Shown: one piece after another, positions 42,601 through 52,500 of the stretch | How positions within the stretch are numbered: the first letter of the stretch is position 1 | Layout: every line of letters begins with the position of its first letter | DNA from: Micromonospora acroterricola | Lineage (GTDB): Bacteria; Actinomycetota; Actinomycetes; Mycobacteriales; Micromonosporaceae | Direction: 5' to 3' | DNA length: 64,000 nucleotides | NCBI RefSeq assembly: GCF_003172955.1 | Contig: NZ_QGKR01000352.1 | Span: forward strand, 1 to 64,000 | Notes under the pieces: model-generated | The model's database searches: none | What the model saw: the letters and a program-made list of their open reading frames with translations, nothing else | What the model was told of the DNA's origin: nothing | Translations under genes and position numbers: made by a program

Positions 42601-45132
42601 GCCGACCACGACGCGCTGGTCGCCGCGCTCACCGCCGACGGTGCGCTCCCGGGTCGGCTGGTGCACGCGTTCACCCTGGACGGCGCGCCCACCGGCACCG
42701 ACATCGCGGCCACCTGGGCCGCGCAGGAGCTGGGCTTCTTCAGTGCCCTGCACCTGGTGCAGGCGCTCGCCGGCGCCGGTCTGACCGGCGGTGAGGATGG
42801 CCTCGCCCTGGACCTGGTCACCGCCGGCACGGGCGACGTGCGGGGCGACGACCTGCGCCGCCCGGAACACGCCACCCTCGCCGGGTTGGCCCGGGTGCTC
42901 CCCGCCGAGCTGCCCGGGCTGGCCGTTCGGCTGATCGACGCGGACCCGACCGACGACGACGCCGGTGCGCTGGTGGCCGAGCTGCGCCGCCCCCGCGAGC
43001 CCGAGGTGGCCCTGCGCGGCGGCCGGCGCTGGGTGGCCGACGTCGAGCAGGTGACGATCGACGCCGAGGGGGAGCCGGGCGCGCTGCGCGACGGCGGCCG
43101 GTACGTCATCACCGGTGGTCTCGGCGGCATCGGCATCACCCTGGCCGAGGACTTCGCCACCCGGGCCCGGGCGAAGCTGGTGCTGCTGGCCCGCTCCGGG
43201 CTGCCCGAGCGGGAGCGCTGGGACGACCACCTCGCCGTGCACGGCGACGACCGGGCGGGACGCGCCATCGCGGCGATCCGCCGGATGGAGGCCGCCGGCG
43301 CGGAGGTGCTGGTGCTCGCCGCCGACGTCACCGACCCGGCCGACCTGCGTCGGGTCCGCGAGGCCGCGCAGGCCGCGTACGGCGGCATCGACGGCATCGT
43401 GCACGCGGCCGGCCTCCCCGGCGGGGGGATGGCCGAGGTCAAGGAGCGGGCCGAGGCGGAGTGGGTGCTCGCCCCGAAGCTCGCCGGCACCCTCGCCCTC
43501 GCCCAGGTCTTCGGTGACCTGCCGCTGGACTTCGTGGTGCTGTGCTCGTCCATCACGGCGGTGGTCGGCGGCTTCGGTCAGGTCGACTACTGCGCCGCCA
43601 ACGCGTTCCTGGACGCGCACGCCCGCTCCGGCGCGGGTTGGCGCGCACCGGTGCTGTCGCAGAACTGGGGCGGCTGGGCCGAGGTGGGCATGGCGGTGGA
43701 GACCGCCGCGCCGGCCGGCTTCCGGGCGGCCGGCCGCGACACGGTGACCAGCGCGGTCGAGCACCCGGTGCTCACCACGAAGGTCACCGGGCCGGGGGAG
43801 ACGGTGCTGCACGGCCTGGTCTCGGCGAGCACCCACTGGCTGCTCGACGAGCACCGGATCGGCGGCGTGCCGGTCGTACCGGGCACCGCCCACCTGGAGT
43901 CGGTGCGGGCCGCGGTGACCGCCGCGCTGCCTGCCCCCGGCCCGACGGCGGCGGTGGAGCTGCGCGACGTGGTCTTCCTGGAGCCGTTCGCGGTGCCCGA
44001 CGGCACCGTCGCGCAGTACCGGGTGGAGCTGACGCCGGCCGACGACGGCGGCACCGACTTCGCGGTCCGGAGCTTGACCGGGGGCCGGCTGCGGACCCAC
44101 GTGCGGGGCGCGGCCGGCTGGACCGACGAGCCGGCCTCACCGGCCGCCCCGGCCGTCCCGGCCGGCCGCCGGGTGGACGACGACGAGTCGTTCGGCCGGG
44201 GCCGGACCAGCATGCTCACCTTCGGGCCGCGCTGGGCGGCGCTGGGCGAGCACCACCTGGCCGACGGCTCGGAGCTGGCGGTGGTCGAGGCGCCCGCCGC
44301 GGCGCTGGGCGACCTGCCCGCGTGGGGCCTGCACCCCGCGCTGCTGGACGTGGCGACCGCGTTCGGTCGGGGCCGCGGCAGCGGCACCTACCTGCCGCTG
44401 TCCTACGGCCGCATCGTGGTGCGCGGGCCGCTGCCGGCCCGGTTCACCAGCGAGCTGCGGCACCGGGCCGGTGGCACCGACGAGGTGATCGCCGCCGACC
44501 TGTCGCTGCGCGACCCGGACGGCCGGGAGCTCGTCGCGATCAGCGAGTTCGTGTTGCGCCGGGTCGACCAGGCAGCGGTAACCGGCGGCCTGGCCGGGCC
44601 GTCCGACGCGCACGGGGGCGCTGCCGCGCCGACCTCCACTGAGGACATCCGGCCGGTGGACGGTGCGGAGGCGTTCCGCCGCAGCCTCACCGCCGGCCTC
44701 GGCGCCCAGGTGGTCATCGCCACCCGCACGGTGGACGACATCCGGCGGCGCGCCGGTCGGGTCACCACCGACAACCTCACCGTCGACGACGTGGTCGCCG
44801 ATCCGGCCCCGACCGGCGTCGGGGCCGGCAGCGCCGCGCGGGGCACCGAGCTGGAGATCACCATCGCCCGGGTGTGGCAGGACGCGCTCGGGGCGGCCGA
44901 GGTCGGCGTCGACGACGACTTCTTCGCCCTCGGCGGCAACTCCCTGGTCGCGGTGCAGCTGATCGCGGCGATGCGCAAGGTGACCGGGGTGAAGCTGCCG
45001 ATGCGCAGCCTCTTCGAGACCCCCACCGTGGCCGGGCTGGCCGCCCGGATCGAGGAGCTGCGCGCCGCCGCCACCGCCGATCCGGCCACCCCGGCACCGA
45101 TTCCCACCATTCCGCGACTGCCCCGCGCGTGA
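39664..45132 (+). CDS. Type I PKS module, KS-AT-KR-DH-ACP
   Basis: A 1822-residue module. The KS has Cys188 (TACSTS), His322 (EAHGTGT) and His362 (NIGHLS). The AT has Ser636 (GHSIGE) and HAFH at 729-732, the malonyl-CoA signature. The KR has GGLGGIG at 1151-1157, Ser1295/1296 and Tyr1309 (DYCAAN), so it should reduce the keto group. The DH follows the KR rather than preceding it, with His1397 in HRIGGVPVVP and Asp1562 in HPALLD; the usual Gln/His four residues later is Ala. The carrier has Ser1760 in LGGNSLV, a PCP-like form. Expected output is a malonate unit reduced to hydroxyl or alkene. ATG at 39664 has AAGGA seven bases upstream; GTG at 39646 overlaps the previous stop. Confidence 0.9.
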   Translation: MSNPTATDPPHEGIEPIAIVGLAARLPGAADVHEFWRNLVDGVESATELTREEQLARGATVEEVDDPGWVNRAPLVDGYDEFDATLFGMTAREAELTDPQHRLFLETCHTALEDAGYDPARYDGAIGVYAGTGGNTYLHRNVLRNRRVGGSPHGAVSIATGNSPNYVATNVSYRLDLRGPSLTVHTACSTSLVAFHLACESLRNGECDMALAGGVNVELPHVGYLGMEGFTSPDGRCRPFDAAANGTVWGSGVGVTLLKRLSDAIADGDAIRAVVLGNAINNDGAGKVGFTAPSIDGQMAAIAQAVAMADVDPRSISYVEAHGTGTAMGDPIEVAALSAVYTRDTDERGWCGIGSVKSNIGHLSQPSGIVSVIKTVLAMEHGLIPPTINFETPNPAVEFADTPFYVANTLTKWDTDGGPRRAGVSSFGIGGTNAHVVLEEAPTAHHGDRRVPPAHLLQVSAATPSALDAAVRRLAAHLDGAADAGPAYLADVAHTLRVGRRPHPHRRAVVATDLPSAVTALRTPVRGQRGPQPLTDRPAPTVGFLFSGQGSQYAGMGAQLYAEQPRFAAVVDECAELLRLDLGLDLRDLILGRDPAAGEKLTETWYTQPALFTVEYALAVLWQEAGVRPAAMIGHSIGEYVAATVAGVLSLPDALRVVAARGRLMQSLPAGSMLAVVLDESVVAELLPEGLSVATVNGPGTCVVAGETAAVEAFATTLAGKSKVLRTSHAFHSPMMEPILAEFTALMGTVSLRPPTVPFLSNVTGTWITAEQATDPAYWAAHLRRPVRFGDCVATLLAAGIWQLVECGPGRQLANLARMQTAKAAPEQRALVPLGSLPGAGENTGDLAALLGTAGALWCAGLPVRVDADPAARRVPLPTYPFERRRYWIDPDPEQPVATAPAETGPRPLAEWFAVPVWRQAAPLPPAGSLGRCLVLTAGSRGDALVAGLRAAGADPVPVRPGDSFAAADGGYRLRPGVRADHDALVAALTADGALPGRLVHAFTLDGAPTGTDIAATWAAQELGFFSALHLVQALAGAGLTGGEDGLALDLVTAGTGDVRGDDLRRPEHATLAGLARVLPAELPGLAVRLIDADPTDDDAGALVAELRRPREPEVALRGGRRWVADVEQVTIDAEGEPGALRDGGRYVITGGLGGIGITLAEDFATRARAKLVLLARSGLPERERWDDHLAVHGDDRAGRAIAAIRRMEAAGAEVLVLAADVTDPADLRRVREAAQAAYGGIDGIVHAAGLPGGGMAEVKERAEAEWVLAPKLAGTLALAQVFGDLPLDFVVLCSSITAVVGGFGQVDYCAANAFLDAHARSGAGWRAPVLSQNWGGWAEVGMAVETAAPAGFRAAGRDTVTSAVEHPVLTTKVTGPGETVLHGLVSASTHWLLDEHRIGGVPVVPGTAHLESVRAAVTAALPAPGPTAAVELRDVVFLEPFAVPDGTVAQYRVELTPADDGGTDFAVRSLTGGRLRTHVRGAAGWTDEPASPAAPAVPAGRRVDDDESFGRGRTSMLTFGPRWAALGEHHLADGSELAVVEAPAAALGDLPAWGLHPALLDVATAFGRGRGSGTYLPLSYGRIVVRGPLPARFTSELRHRAGGTDEVIAADLSLRDPDGRELVAISEFVLRRVDQAAVTGGLAGPSDAHGGAAAPTSTEDIRPVDGAEAFRRSLTAGLGAQVVIATRTVDDIRRRAGRVTTDNLTVDDVVADPAPTGVGAGSAARGTELEITIARVWQDALGAAEVGVDDDFFALGGNSLVAVQLIAAMRKVTGVKLPMRSLFETPTVAGLAARIEELRAAATADPATPAPIPTIPRLPRA

Positions 45133-45155
45133 CGAGAAATCAGGAGTAGAGAGCC

Positions 45156-46109
45156 ATGAGCGACACGATCGCCACGCTGCCCGTGGTCGTCGAATCCGAC
45201 GGCCGGGCGCTGACCGAACTGATCACCGAGCGCCGCGCCGAGTTGCGGGCAACCCTCGCCGAGCAGGGCGGCCTGCTGTTCCGCGGCTTCGACGTGGGCG
45301 GGGTGGACGGCTTCGACCAGGTGGTCCGGGCGCTGTCCGGTGAGCCGCTGACCTACACCGAGCGGTCCTCACCGCGGCACGCCATCAAGGGCCGGGTGTA
45401 CACCTCGACCGACTACCCGCCGGACGAGGAGATCTTCCTGCACAACGAGAACTCGTACCAGGCGCGCTGGCCGTTGACGCTGTTCTTCTACTGCATCACG
45501 GCGCCGTTGACACTGGGTGCCACCCCGCTGGCCGACGTCCGTCAGGTCTACCGGGAGATCGACCCGGCGGTACGCGAGGAGTTCGTCCGCCGCCGCTGGA
45601 TGCTGATGCGCAACTTCCACGAGGACTTCGGCACCACCTGGCAGCACGTGTTCGGCACCGACGACCGGGCCGAGGTCGAGGCGTACGCGGCGGCGAACCG
45701 GATCAGCCTGGAGTGGGTGGGCCGCGACGGGCTGCGTACGCGGGCGGTCCGCGACGCCGTGCACCACCGGCCCGGCTCGGACACGCCCCGCTGGTTCAAC
45801 CACGCCACGTTCTTCCACGTGAGCAGCCTGGCGAAGGACCTCCAGGAGGGCCTGCTGGCGATGTTCGGGGCTGACGGGCTGCCGTCGAACACCTACTACG
45901 GCGACGGCGGCGAGATCCCCGCCGACGTCATGGACCACCTGCGCGCCGCCTACCGGGCCGCCAGCGTCCGCTTCGACTACCAGCGCGACGACGTGCTGGT
46001 GGTGGACAACATGACCGCCGCGCACGGCCGTGAGCCGTTCACCGGCCCCCGCAGGATCGCGGTCGCGATGGCCGAACCGCACACCCCCGACACCGATGGA
46101 GCACAGTGA
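45156..46109 (+). CDS. SyrP-type Fe(II)/2-oxoglutarate-dependent hydroxylase (TauD family)
   Basis: A 317-residue non-haem iron dioxygenase. The facial triad reads His96-x-Glu98 (LHNENSYQ) and His290 (AAHGREPFTG), with the 2-oxoglutarate arginine in the GPRRIAVAM segment. The sequence resembles SyrP, which beta-hydroxylates Asp while bound to a carrier protein, more than free-amino-acid hydroxylases. The downstream C-A-PCP module carries an Asn/Asp-type code, so beta-hydroxylation of that residue is the expected job. The ATG at 45156 has AGGAG and GAG repeats upstream. The stop overlaps the mbtH-like start. Confidence 0.88.
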   Translation: MSDTIATLPVVVESDGRALTELITERRAELRATLAEQGGLLFRGFDVGGVDGFDQVVRALSGEPLTYTERSSPRHAIKGRVYTSTDYPPDEEIFLHNENSYQARWPLTLFFYCITAPLTLGATPLADVRQVYREIDPAVREEFVRRRWMLMRNFHEDFGTTWQHVFGTDDRAEVEAYAAANRISLEWVGRDGLRTRAVRDAVHHRPGSDTPRWFNHATFFHVSSLAKDLQEGLLAMFGADGLPSNTYYGDGGEIPADVMDHLRAAYRAASVRFDYQRDDVLVVDNMTAAHGREPFTGPRRIAVAMAEPHTPDTDGAQ

Positions 46110-46297
46110 TGGCCGAACCCCGATTCCTGGTCGTGCGCAACGACGAGGAGCAGTACTCCATCTGGTCGGCCGAGCGGGAGCTCCCGGCGGGGTGGCACGA
46201 CGCCGGGTTCGCCGGCACCCGCGAGGAGTGCCTGGCGCACGTCGACACCGTCTGGACCGACATGCGTCCCCGTTCGGTCCGCGAGGCGAGCCAGTGA
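46109..46297 (+). CDS. MbtH-like protein
   Basis: A 62-residue MbtH-family chaperone for adenylation domains. The family signature is clear: RNDEEQYSIWSAERELPAGW, then GTREECLAHVDTVWTDMRP with the invariant tryptophans. It should bind one or more A domains in this cluster to keep them soluble and active. The ATG at 46109 shares its A with the TGA of the hydroxylase gene (TGATG), and GGAG lies seven bases upstream; a GTG at 46106 is also in frame. Confidence 0.95.
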   Translation: MAEPRFLVVRNDEEQYSIWSAERELPAGWHDAGFAGTREECLAHVDTVWTDMRPRSVREASQ

Positions 46298-46421
46298 GCG
46301 AGCGTAGCGAGCGAACCAGCAGGCACAGCAGCGGGGCGCTTGCGCCGCCGCGAAGCGGTGGCGTGAGCGCGAGGAGTGCGGCGGAGCGGAGCCCCGCGGT
46401 CGCGAGCGGAGGGCAGCAACG
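46298..46421. repeat. GC-rich intergenic repeat element
   Basis: A 124-bp non-coding stretch made of imperfect GAGCG/AGCGAGCG units, a GGCGC-TT-GCGCC hairpin (46335-46346) and further GCGG/CCGC pairings, ending in the GGAGGG ribosome site of the next gene. This style of repeat after stop codons is familiar in Micromonosporaceae genomes. It is the only sizeable gap in an otherwise overlapping operon. Confidence 0.55.
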
Positions 46422-49400
46422 ATGACCAGGGAGTGGACCTTCCCGGCCTCCTTCGCCCAGGAGCGGGTGTGGACGGCCAACCAGTTCGATCCCGGCTCGC
46501 CGGTCTTCAACGTCTCCGCGCCGCGGCACGTCCCGGCCGGCGTCACGGCCGCCCAGGTCGCCGAGGTGCTCGGCCAGGTGGTCGCCCGGCACGAGTCGCT
46601 CCGCACGCACCTGCGGATGGTCGACGGTGCGCTGGTGCAGGTGGTCCGCGCACCCGAGCCGCTCGAGCTGCCGGAGCTGGACCTGACCGGCCTGCCCGCC
46701 GACGAGCAGGAGGCCCGCTACGCCGCGACGCTGGCCGAGCTGGCCCGCACTCCGATCCCGCTGGACGCGCCGCCACCGTGGCGGGCCCGGCTGGCCCGGT
46801 TCGGCGACGGCCGGCTGCGGTTGCAGTTCGTGGTGCACCACGCGGTCTTCGACAGCCACTCGGCGGTGCTGTTCGACGCCGAAATGGCCGCGTTCGCCCG
46901 GGCCGCGCTGACCGGCGCGCCCGCCGAGGTGCCCGAGCTGCCCATCCAGTACGCGGACTTTGCCGTCTGGCAGCGCGACCAGCTCAGCGGGGCCGAGCTG
47001 GACCGGCAGCTCGCCTTCTGGCGTGACCAGCTGGCCGGCGCGCCGGCGGTGACGGGCCTGCCGCTGGACCGGCCGCGCCCCGCCCAGCTCGGCTTCGCCG
47101 GCGACGAGGTGCGCTTCGACCTGCCCGACGGGCTGCTGGACCGGGTCGGCGAGCTGGCCGCCGGCGCCTCGGCCACCCCGTACATGGTGCTGCTGGCCGC
47201 GTTCGCCGCCCTGCTGTCCCGGGTCTCCGGTGACCCGGAGGTGGTGGTGGGCGTCTCGACCGCCGGCCGGGACACCGCCGAGCTGACGCCGCTGATCGGC
47301 ATGTTCGTCAACCCGGTCGCGCTGCGCTGCGATCTGAGCGACGATCCGAGCGTCACCGACCTGCTCGGCCGGGTCCGTACCGGCCTGGTGGACGCGATGG
47401 AGCACGGGCAGACCCCGTTCCAGCGGATCGTCGAGGCCGTCGCCCCGCACCGTGACCCGTCGGTGCAGCCGGTGTTCCAGACCGCGCTGAACTTCATCCC
47501 CGACTCGGGCCTGGACCCGGTGCCGCTGGGCACCACCAAGGACGACCTGGCCTTCGACATCACCGGCGACACCAGCCGGCTGGTCTACCGCACCGACCTG
47601 TTCGACCGGGCCACCGCCGAGTCGATCGTCGCCCGCTACCTGCGGCTGCTCACGGCAGCCGTCGCCGAGCCGGGGACGCGGCTGTCCGCCCTGCCCCTGC
47701 TCGACGACGCCGAACGCGATCTGCTGCTCACCTGGACCGGCTCGGGCGGCGAGGTGGCCCCGACCACCCTGGTCGCCGAGGTGGAGCGGCAGGCCGCCGC
47801 CACCCCGGCCGCGGTCGCGCTGGTCTGCGACGGGGAGGAGCTGAGCTACGCCGAGTTGGCCGCCCGCGCCAACCGGCTGGCCCGGCTGCTGGTCGAGCGC
47901 GGCGCCGGCCCGGAGACCCGGGTCGCGCTGCTGCTGCCCCGCTCGGTGGAGCTGGTGGTGGCCGTCCTCGCGGTGCTCAAGGCCGGCGCGGCGTACCTGC
48001 CGGTCGACACCGGCTACCCCGCGAACCGGATCGGCTACCTGCTGGCCGACGCGGAGCCGGCGCTGGTGCTGGCCACCCCGCCGACGGCCGCGCTGGCCCC
48101 GGCCGACGCGCTGGTGCTCGGCCCGACGACCGCCGCCGACCTGGACGCCGCCGACCTCACCGACGACGACCGGCGGGCGCCGTTGCGCCCGGAGCACCCG
48201 GCGTACCTGCTCTACACCTCCGGCTCCACCGGCCGGCCCAAGGGCGTGCTGGTCGAGCACCGCGCGGTCAACGCCTACCTGGCCTGGGCCCGGGACACCT
48301 ACCCCGGGCTGGCCGGCACCGCGCTGCTGCACTCGCCGGTCTCGTTCGACCTGACGGTGACCGGGCTGCTCGGCCCGCTCACCACGGGTGGCGCGGTGCG
48401 GTTGGCCGGCATCGACACGCCGGCCGCGCGCGCCGGCGGGCCGCCGACCTTCCTCAAGGTCACCCCGAGTCACCTGCCGCTGCTCGACGACGCGCTGTCG
48501 CCCACCACGGACCTGGTGATCGGCGGCGAGGCGCTGACCGGCGAGCAGCTGGCCGGCTGGCGGGCGGCGCACCCCGAGGTCGCCGTGATCAACGAGTACG
48601 GCCCGACCGAGGCGACCGTGGGCTGTGTCGCGGCCCGGATCGCCCCCGGGCAGCCGGTGCCCGCGGGGCCGGTGCCGATCGGCCAGCCCACCTGGACCAC
48701 CCGGGTCCATCTGCTCGACGCCGCGCTGCACCCGGTGCCGCCGGGCGTGGTCGGCGAGCTGTACGTCGCCGGGTCGCAACTCGCCCGCGGCTACCTGCGC
48801 CGGCCGGCGCTCACCGCCGAGCGCTTCCTGCCCTGCCCGTACGGCCCGGCGGGGGAGCGCATGTACCGCACCGGTGACCTGGCCCGCTGGCGGGCCGACG
48901 GGACGCTGGAGTACCTGGGCCGCCGGGACAACCAGGTCAAGGTTCGGGGCATGCGGATCGAGCTGGGCGAGATCGAGTCGGTGCTGCGCGCCCGTCCGGA
49001 CGTGGACGAGGCGGCGGTGGTGGTCCGCGCCGACACCGGCGAGCCGACGCTGGTCGGCTACGTGGTCGGCCCGGCCGACGAGGCGGCGCTCGCCGCCGAC
49101 CTGGCTCTCGACCTGCCCGCGCACCTGGTGCCGAGCGCGTTCGTCCGGTTGGAGGCGTTGCCGCTGACCCCGAACGGCAAGCTGGACACCGCCGCGCTGC
49201 CGGCGCCGGACGCCTCCACCTCCGACGGCTTCGTGGCCCCGCGCACCGACGCCGAGGCCCTGGTCGCCGAGGTGTACGCCGAGATCCTCCAGTTGGAGAA
49301 GGTCGGCGCGCTCGACGACTTCTTCGCCCTGGGCGGCAACTCGCTGCGGGGCATGCGGGCGATGGCCCGGATCCGCGCCGAGGTGGACGTGGAGTTGCCG

Positions 49401-49538
49401 ATGCGGGCGCTGTTCAGCAGCCCCGTGGTGGCCGACCTGGCCGCCCAGATCGAACAGCGGATCGCCGCCGAACTCGACGAGCTCTCCGAAACCGAGGTCG
49501 CCGCGCTGCTCGCGGCGGAGAAGGACACACCGTCATGA
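46422..49538 (+). CDS. NRPS module C-A-PCP, predicted to activate Asn (or Asp)
   Basis: A 1038-residue elongation module. The condensation domain (about 1-430) has HHAVFDS at 139-145: the catalytic second His (140) and Asp144 are kept, while the usual final Gly is Ser. The A domain (about 445-950) has [11 protein letters not shown], and its specificity positions read D-L-T-K-V-G-E-V-G-K, very near the Asn code DLTKLGEVGK and less near the Asp code. The carrier has Ser974 in LGGNSLR. With the SyrP-type hydroxylase two genes upstream it probably adds beta-hydroxy-Asn or beta-hydroxy-Asp. The ATG at 46422 has GGAGG nine bases upstream, behind the repeat element. Confidence 0.9.
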   Translation: MTREWTFPASFAQERVWTANQFDPGSPVFNVSAPRHVPAGVTAAQVAEVLGQVVARHESLRTHLRMVDGALVQVVRAPEPLELPELDLTGLPADEQEARYAATLAELARTPIPLDAPPPWRARLARFGDGRLRLQFVVHHAVFDSHSAVLFDAEMAAFARAALTGAPAEVPELPIQYADFAVWQRDQLSGAELDRQLAFWRDQLAGAPAVTGLPLDRPRPAQLGFAGDEVRFDLPDGLLDRVGELAAGASATPYMVLLAAFAALLSRVSGDPEVVVGVSTAGRDTAELTPLIGMFVNPVALRCDLSDDPSVTDLLGRVRTGLVDAMEHGQTPFQRIVEAVAPHRDPSVQPVFQTALNFIPDSGLDPVPLGTTKDDLAFDITGDTSRLVYRTDLFDRATAESIVARYLRLLTAAVAEPGTRLSALPLLDDAERDLLLTWTGSGGEVAPTTLVAEVERQAAATPAAVALVCDGEELSYAELAARANRLARLLVERGAGPETRVALLLPRSVELVVAVLAVLKAGAAYLPVDTGYPANRIGYLLADAEPALVLATPPTAALAPADALVLGPTTAADLDAADLTDDDRRAPLRPEHPAYLLYTSGSTGRPKGVLVEHRAVNAYLAWARDTYPGLAGTALLHSPVSFDLTVTGLLGPLTTGGAVRLAGIDTPAARAGGPPTFLKVTPSHLPLLDDALSPTTDLVIGGEALTGEQLAGWRAAHPEVAVINEYGPTEATVGCVAARIAPGQPVPAGPVPIGQPTWTTRVHLLDAALHPVPPGVVGELYVAGSQLARGYLRRPALTAERFLPCPYGPAGERMYRTGDLARWRADGTLEYLGRRDNQVKVRGMRIELGEIESVLRARPDVDEAAVVVRADTGEPTLVGYVVGPADEAALAADLALDLPAHLVPSAFVRLEALPLTPNGKLDTAALPAPDASTSDGFVAPRTDAEALVAEVYAEILQLEKVGALDDFFALGGNSLRGMRAMARIRAEVDVELPMRALFSSPVVADLAAQIEQRIAAELDELSETEVAALLAAEKDTPS

Positions 49539-52500
49539 CCGACGTGAAGGACCCGGCCCGCGACGCCGCCCGGCAGGCGCTGATCGCCCAACGGCTGCGC
49601 CGCCGGTCGAGCGGCACGCCCGCCGCGCGGATCACTCCCCGCCCGCCGGACGCCGAGGTGCCGCTGTCGTACGCCCAGGAGCGGGTCTGGTTCATGGACC
49701 AGCTCGCTCCCGGGGAGGCGGCGTACCACATCGCGGTGCCGCTGCGGGTGCGCGGCCCGCTCGATGTCGCGGCGCTGCGCCGCGCGTTGGCCGACCTGAC
49801 CGGGCGGCACGAGTCGCTGCGCACCCGGTTCCCGGCCGACTCCGACGGTCGGCCCACCGTGGTGCTCGACGACGCGGTCGAGGTGCCGTTGACGGTGGTC
49901 GACGCCGCCGACGAGGCCGCCGCGCAGGCGCTGGTCGACGCGGCGGCGGCCGAGCCGTTCGACCTGGCCGACGGGCCGCTGCTGCGCGCCCTGCTGATCC
50001 GGCTGGCGCCGACCGAGCACGTGCTCTTCCTCGGCCAGCACCACATCGTCGGCGACGGCTGGTCGGTGGACGTGCTGCTGCGCGACCTGATCACCCGCTA
50101 CCGCGACGGGGAGCTGCCCGCTCTGCCGGTGCAGTATGGCGACTTCGCGGTCTGGGAGGCGGAGGAGCTGGCCGGGCCGACCGCCCGCCGGCACCTGGAC
50201 TGGTGGAAGGGGCGGCTGGCCGGGATCACCCCGCTGGAGTTGCCGCTGGACCTGCCGCGGCCGGCCACCCAGACCTACCGTGGGGACTTCGTCGAGTTCA
50301 CCCTGAACGCGGCAGCCACCGAGGGGCTGGCCGCGCTGACCCGCTCGTACGGCGGCACGCTGTTCATGACGCTGCTCGCCGCGTACCAGGTGTTCCTCGC
50401 CCGGCACGCCGGGCAGGTCGACTTCGCGGTCGGCGCGTCGGTGGCCGGCCGGTCCGCTCCGGAGCTGGAGAACGTGGTCGGCATGTTCGTCAACATGCTG
50501 CCGCTGCGTGCCGAGCTGGCCGGCGACCCGACCTTCAGCGAGCTGCTGGAGCGGACCAGGCGTGCGGTGCTGGACGGGTTGGAGCACGCCGAGGTGCCGT
50601 TCGCCCGGGTGGTGCACGAGCTGGGGCTGCCCCGCGACGTCAGCCGCTCACCGGTGTTCCAGGCGATGTTCGTGTTGCAGAACTACGAGATGGGCCGGTT
50701 CGCCGGGGTCGCGGACGAGGCCGGGGTGGGGTTCGAGTGGCATCCGATGGAGCTGCGCGCGACCCGCTTCGACTTCGAGCTGCACGCCGTCGAGACCGGT
50801 GACGGGCTCTGGGGAAAGCTGGTCTTCAACACCGACCTGTTCACCCGGGCCACCGTCGAGCGGATGGCGCACCGGCTGACGACCCTGCTGCGCGCCGTGG
50901 TCGCCGCGCCGGACCTGCCGGTCTCCGCGCTGGACCTGCTCGCCCCCGCCGAACGGGAGCTGCTGGCCGGGTGGAACGACACCACCGGCGGCTTTCCCCG
51001 GCAGCAGACCCTGCACGCCCCGATCGAGGAGCGCGCGGCCCGTACGCCGGACGCGGTGGCCCTTCGGTTCGCCGGCCGCTCGGTGACGTACGCCGAGCTG
51101 AACGCGGCGGCGAACCGGGTGGCGCACCGGCTGCGCGGCGCCGGGGTGGGTCCGGAGACCCTGGTCGGTGTCTGCGCGGAACGCTCGGTGGAGCTGGTCG
51201 CCGGCCTGCTGGGCGTCCTCAAGGCTGGCGGCGCCTACCTGCCGCTGGACCCGGAGTATCCGGCGGACCGGTTGGCCTTCATGGTCACCGACGCGGCCGC
51301 GCCGGTGGTGCTGGTGCAGGAGCACCTGCGCGACGTGCTGCCGGCGACCGACGCGAGCGTGCTCGTCCTGGACGACGAGTCGGTCTGGGCCGACCAGCCG
51401 GCGACCGACCCCACGCCGACGGCCGGCCCGGCCAACCTGGCGTACGTCATCTACACCTCCGGCTCCACCGGCCGGCCCAAGGGCGTGCCGAACACCCACC
51501 GGGGCATCGTCAACCGCCTCGGCTGGATGCAGCGCACCTACCGACTCGGCGCCGACGACGCGGTGTTGCAGAAGACTCCGGCCAGCTTCGACGTCTCGGT
51601 CTGGGAGTTCTTCTGGCCGCTGCGCGAGGGCGCCCGGCTGGTGCTGGCCGAGCCGGGCGGTCACAAGGACGCCGGCTACCTGCGCGACCTGCTGATCGCC
51701 GAGCGGGTCACCACCGCCCACTTCGTACCGTCGATGCTCACGGTCTTCCTCGCCGAGGACGGCGTCGGGGCCGCGACCGCGCTGCGCCGCGTGATCTGCT
51801 CGGGCGAGGAGCTGCCGGTCGCGGCGGCCCGCGACTTCACCGCCCGGCTGCCCGGCTGCGGGCTGCACAACCTGTACGGCCCGACGGAGGCGGCGATCGA
51901 CGTCAGCGCCTGGGAGTGTGACCCGGGGCTGCTCGGCGAGCTGACCAGCGTGCCGATCGGCGCGCCGATCAGCAACCTGCGGCTGCACGTGCTGGACGCC
52001 CGGGGCAACCCGTGCCCGGTCGGCGTCGCCGGGGAGCTGCACATCGGCGGGGTCGGGTTGGCGCGCGGCTACCACCGCCGGCCGGCGCAGACCGCCGAGC
52101 GGTTCGTGCCGGACCCGTTCGCCGCAGAGCCGGGCGCGCGGCTGTACCGCACCGGCGACCTGGCCCGCTGGCGCACGGCGCCCGGTGCGGCAGCCGGTGG
52201 GGTGCTGGAGTTCCTCGGCCGGATCGACCACCAGGTCAAGCTGCGCGGACTGCGCATCGAGCTGGGGGAGATCGAGAGCGCGTTGCGCGCCCAGCCAGGC
52301 GTGACCGAGGCGGTGGTGCTGGTCCGCGAGGACACCCCCGGCGACAAGCGGCTCACCGGATACCTGGTCGGCGCGGCCGAGCACGACGCGGTCAAGGCGG
52401 CGCTGAAGGAGACCCTGCCCGAGTACATGGTGCCGGCCGCGTTCGTCACCCTGGACGCGCTGCCACTGACCCCGAACGGCAAGCTGGACCGCACGGCGCT

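Noticed and set aside
39739-44100. Very long antisense reading frame (over 1,450 codons) opposite the PKS gene
   Set aside because: Caused by GC-rich third positions of the true gene; the translation is Arg/Gly/Val/His-rich low-complexity text without domains or a ribosome site.
46298-46421. An insertion-sequence remnant or CRISPR repeat
   Set aside because: No transposase, target duplication or regular spacer pattern; the repeats are short, imperfect and typical of intergenic actinomycete elements.
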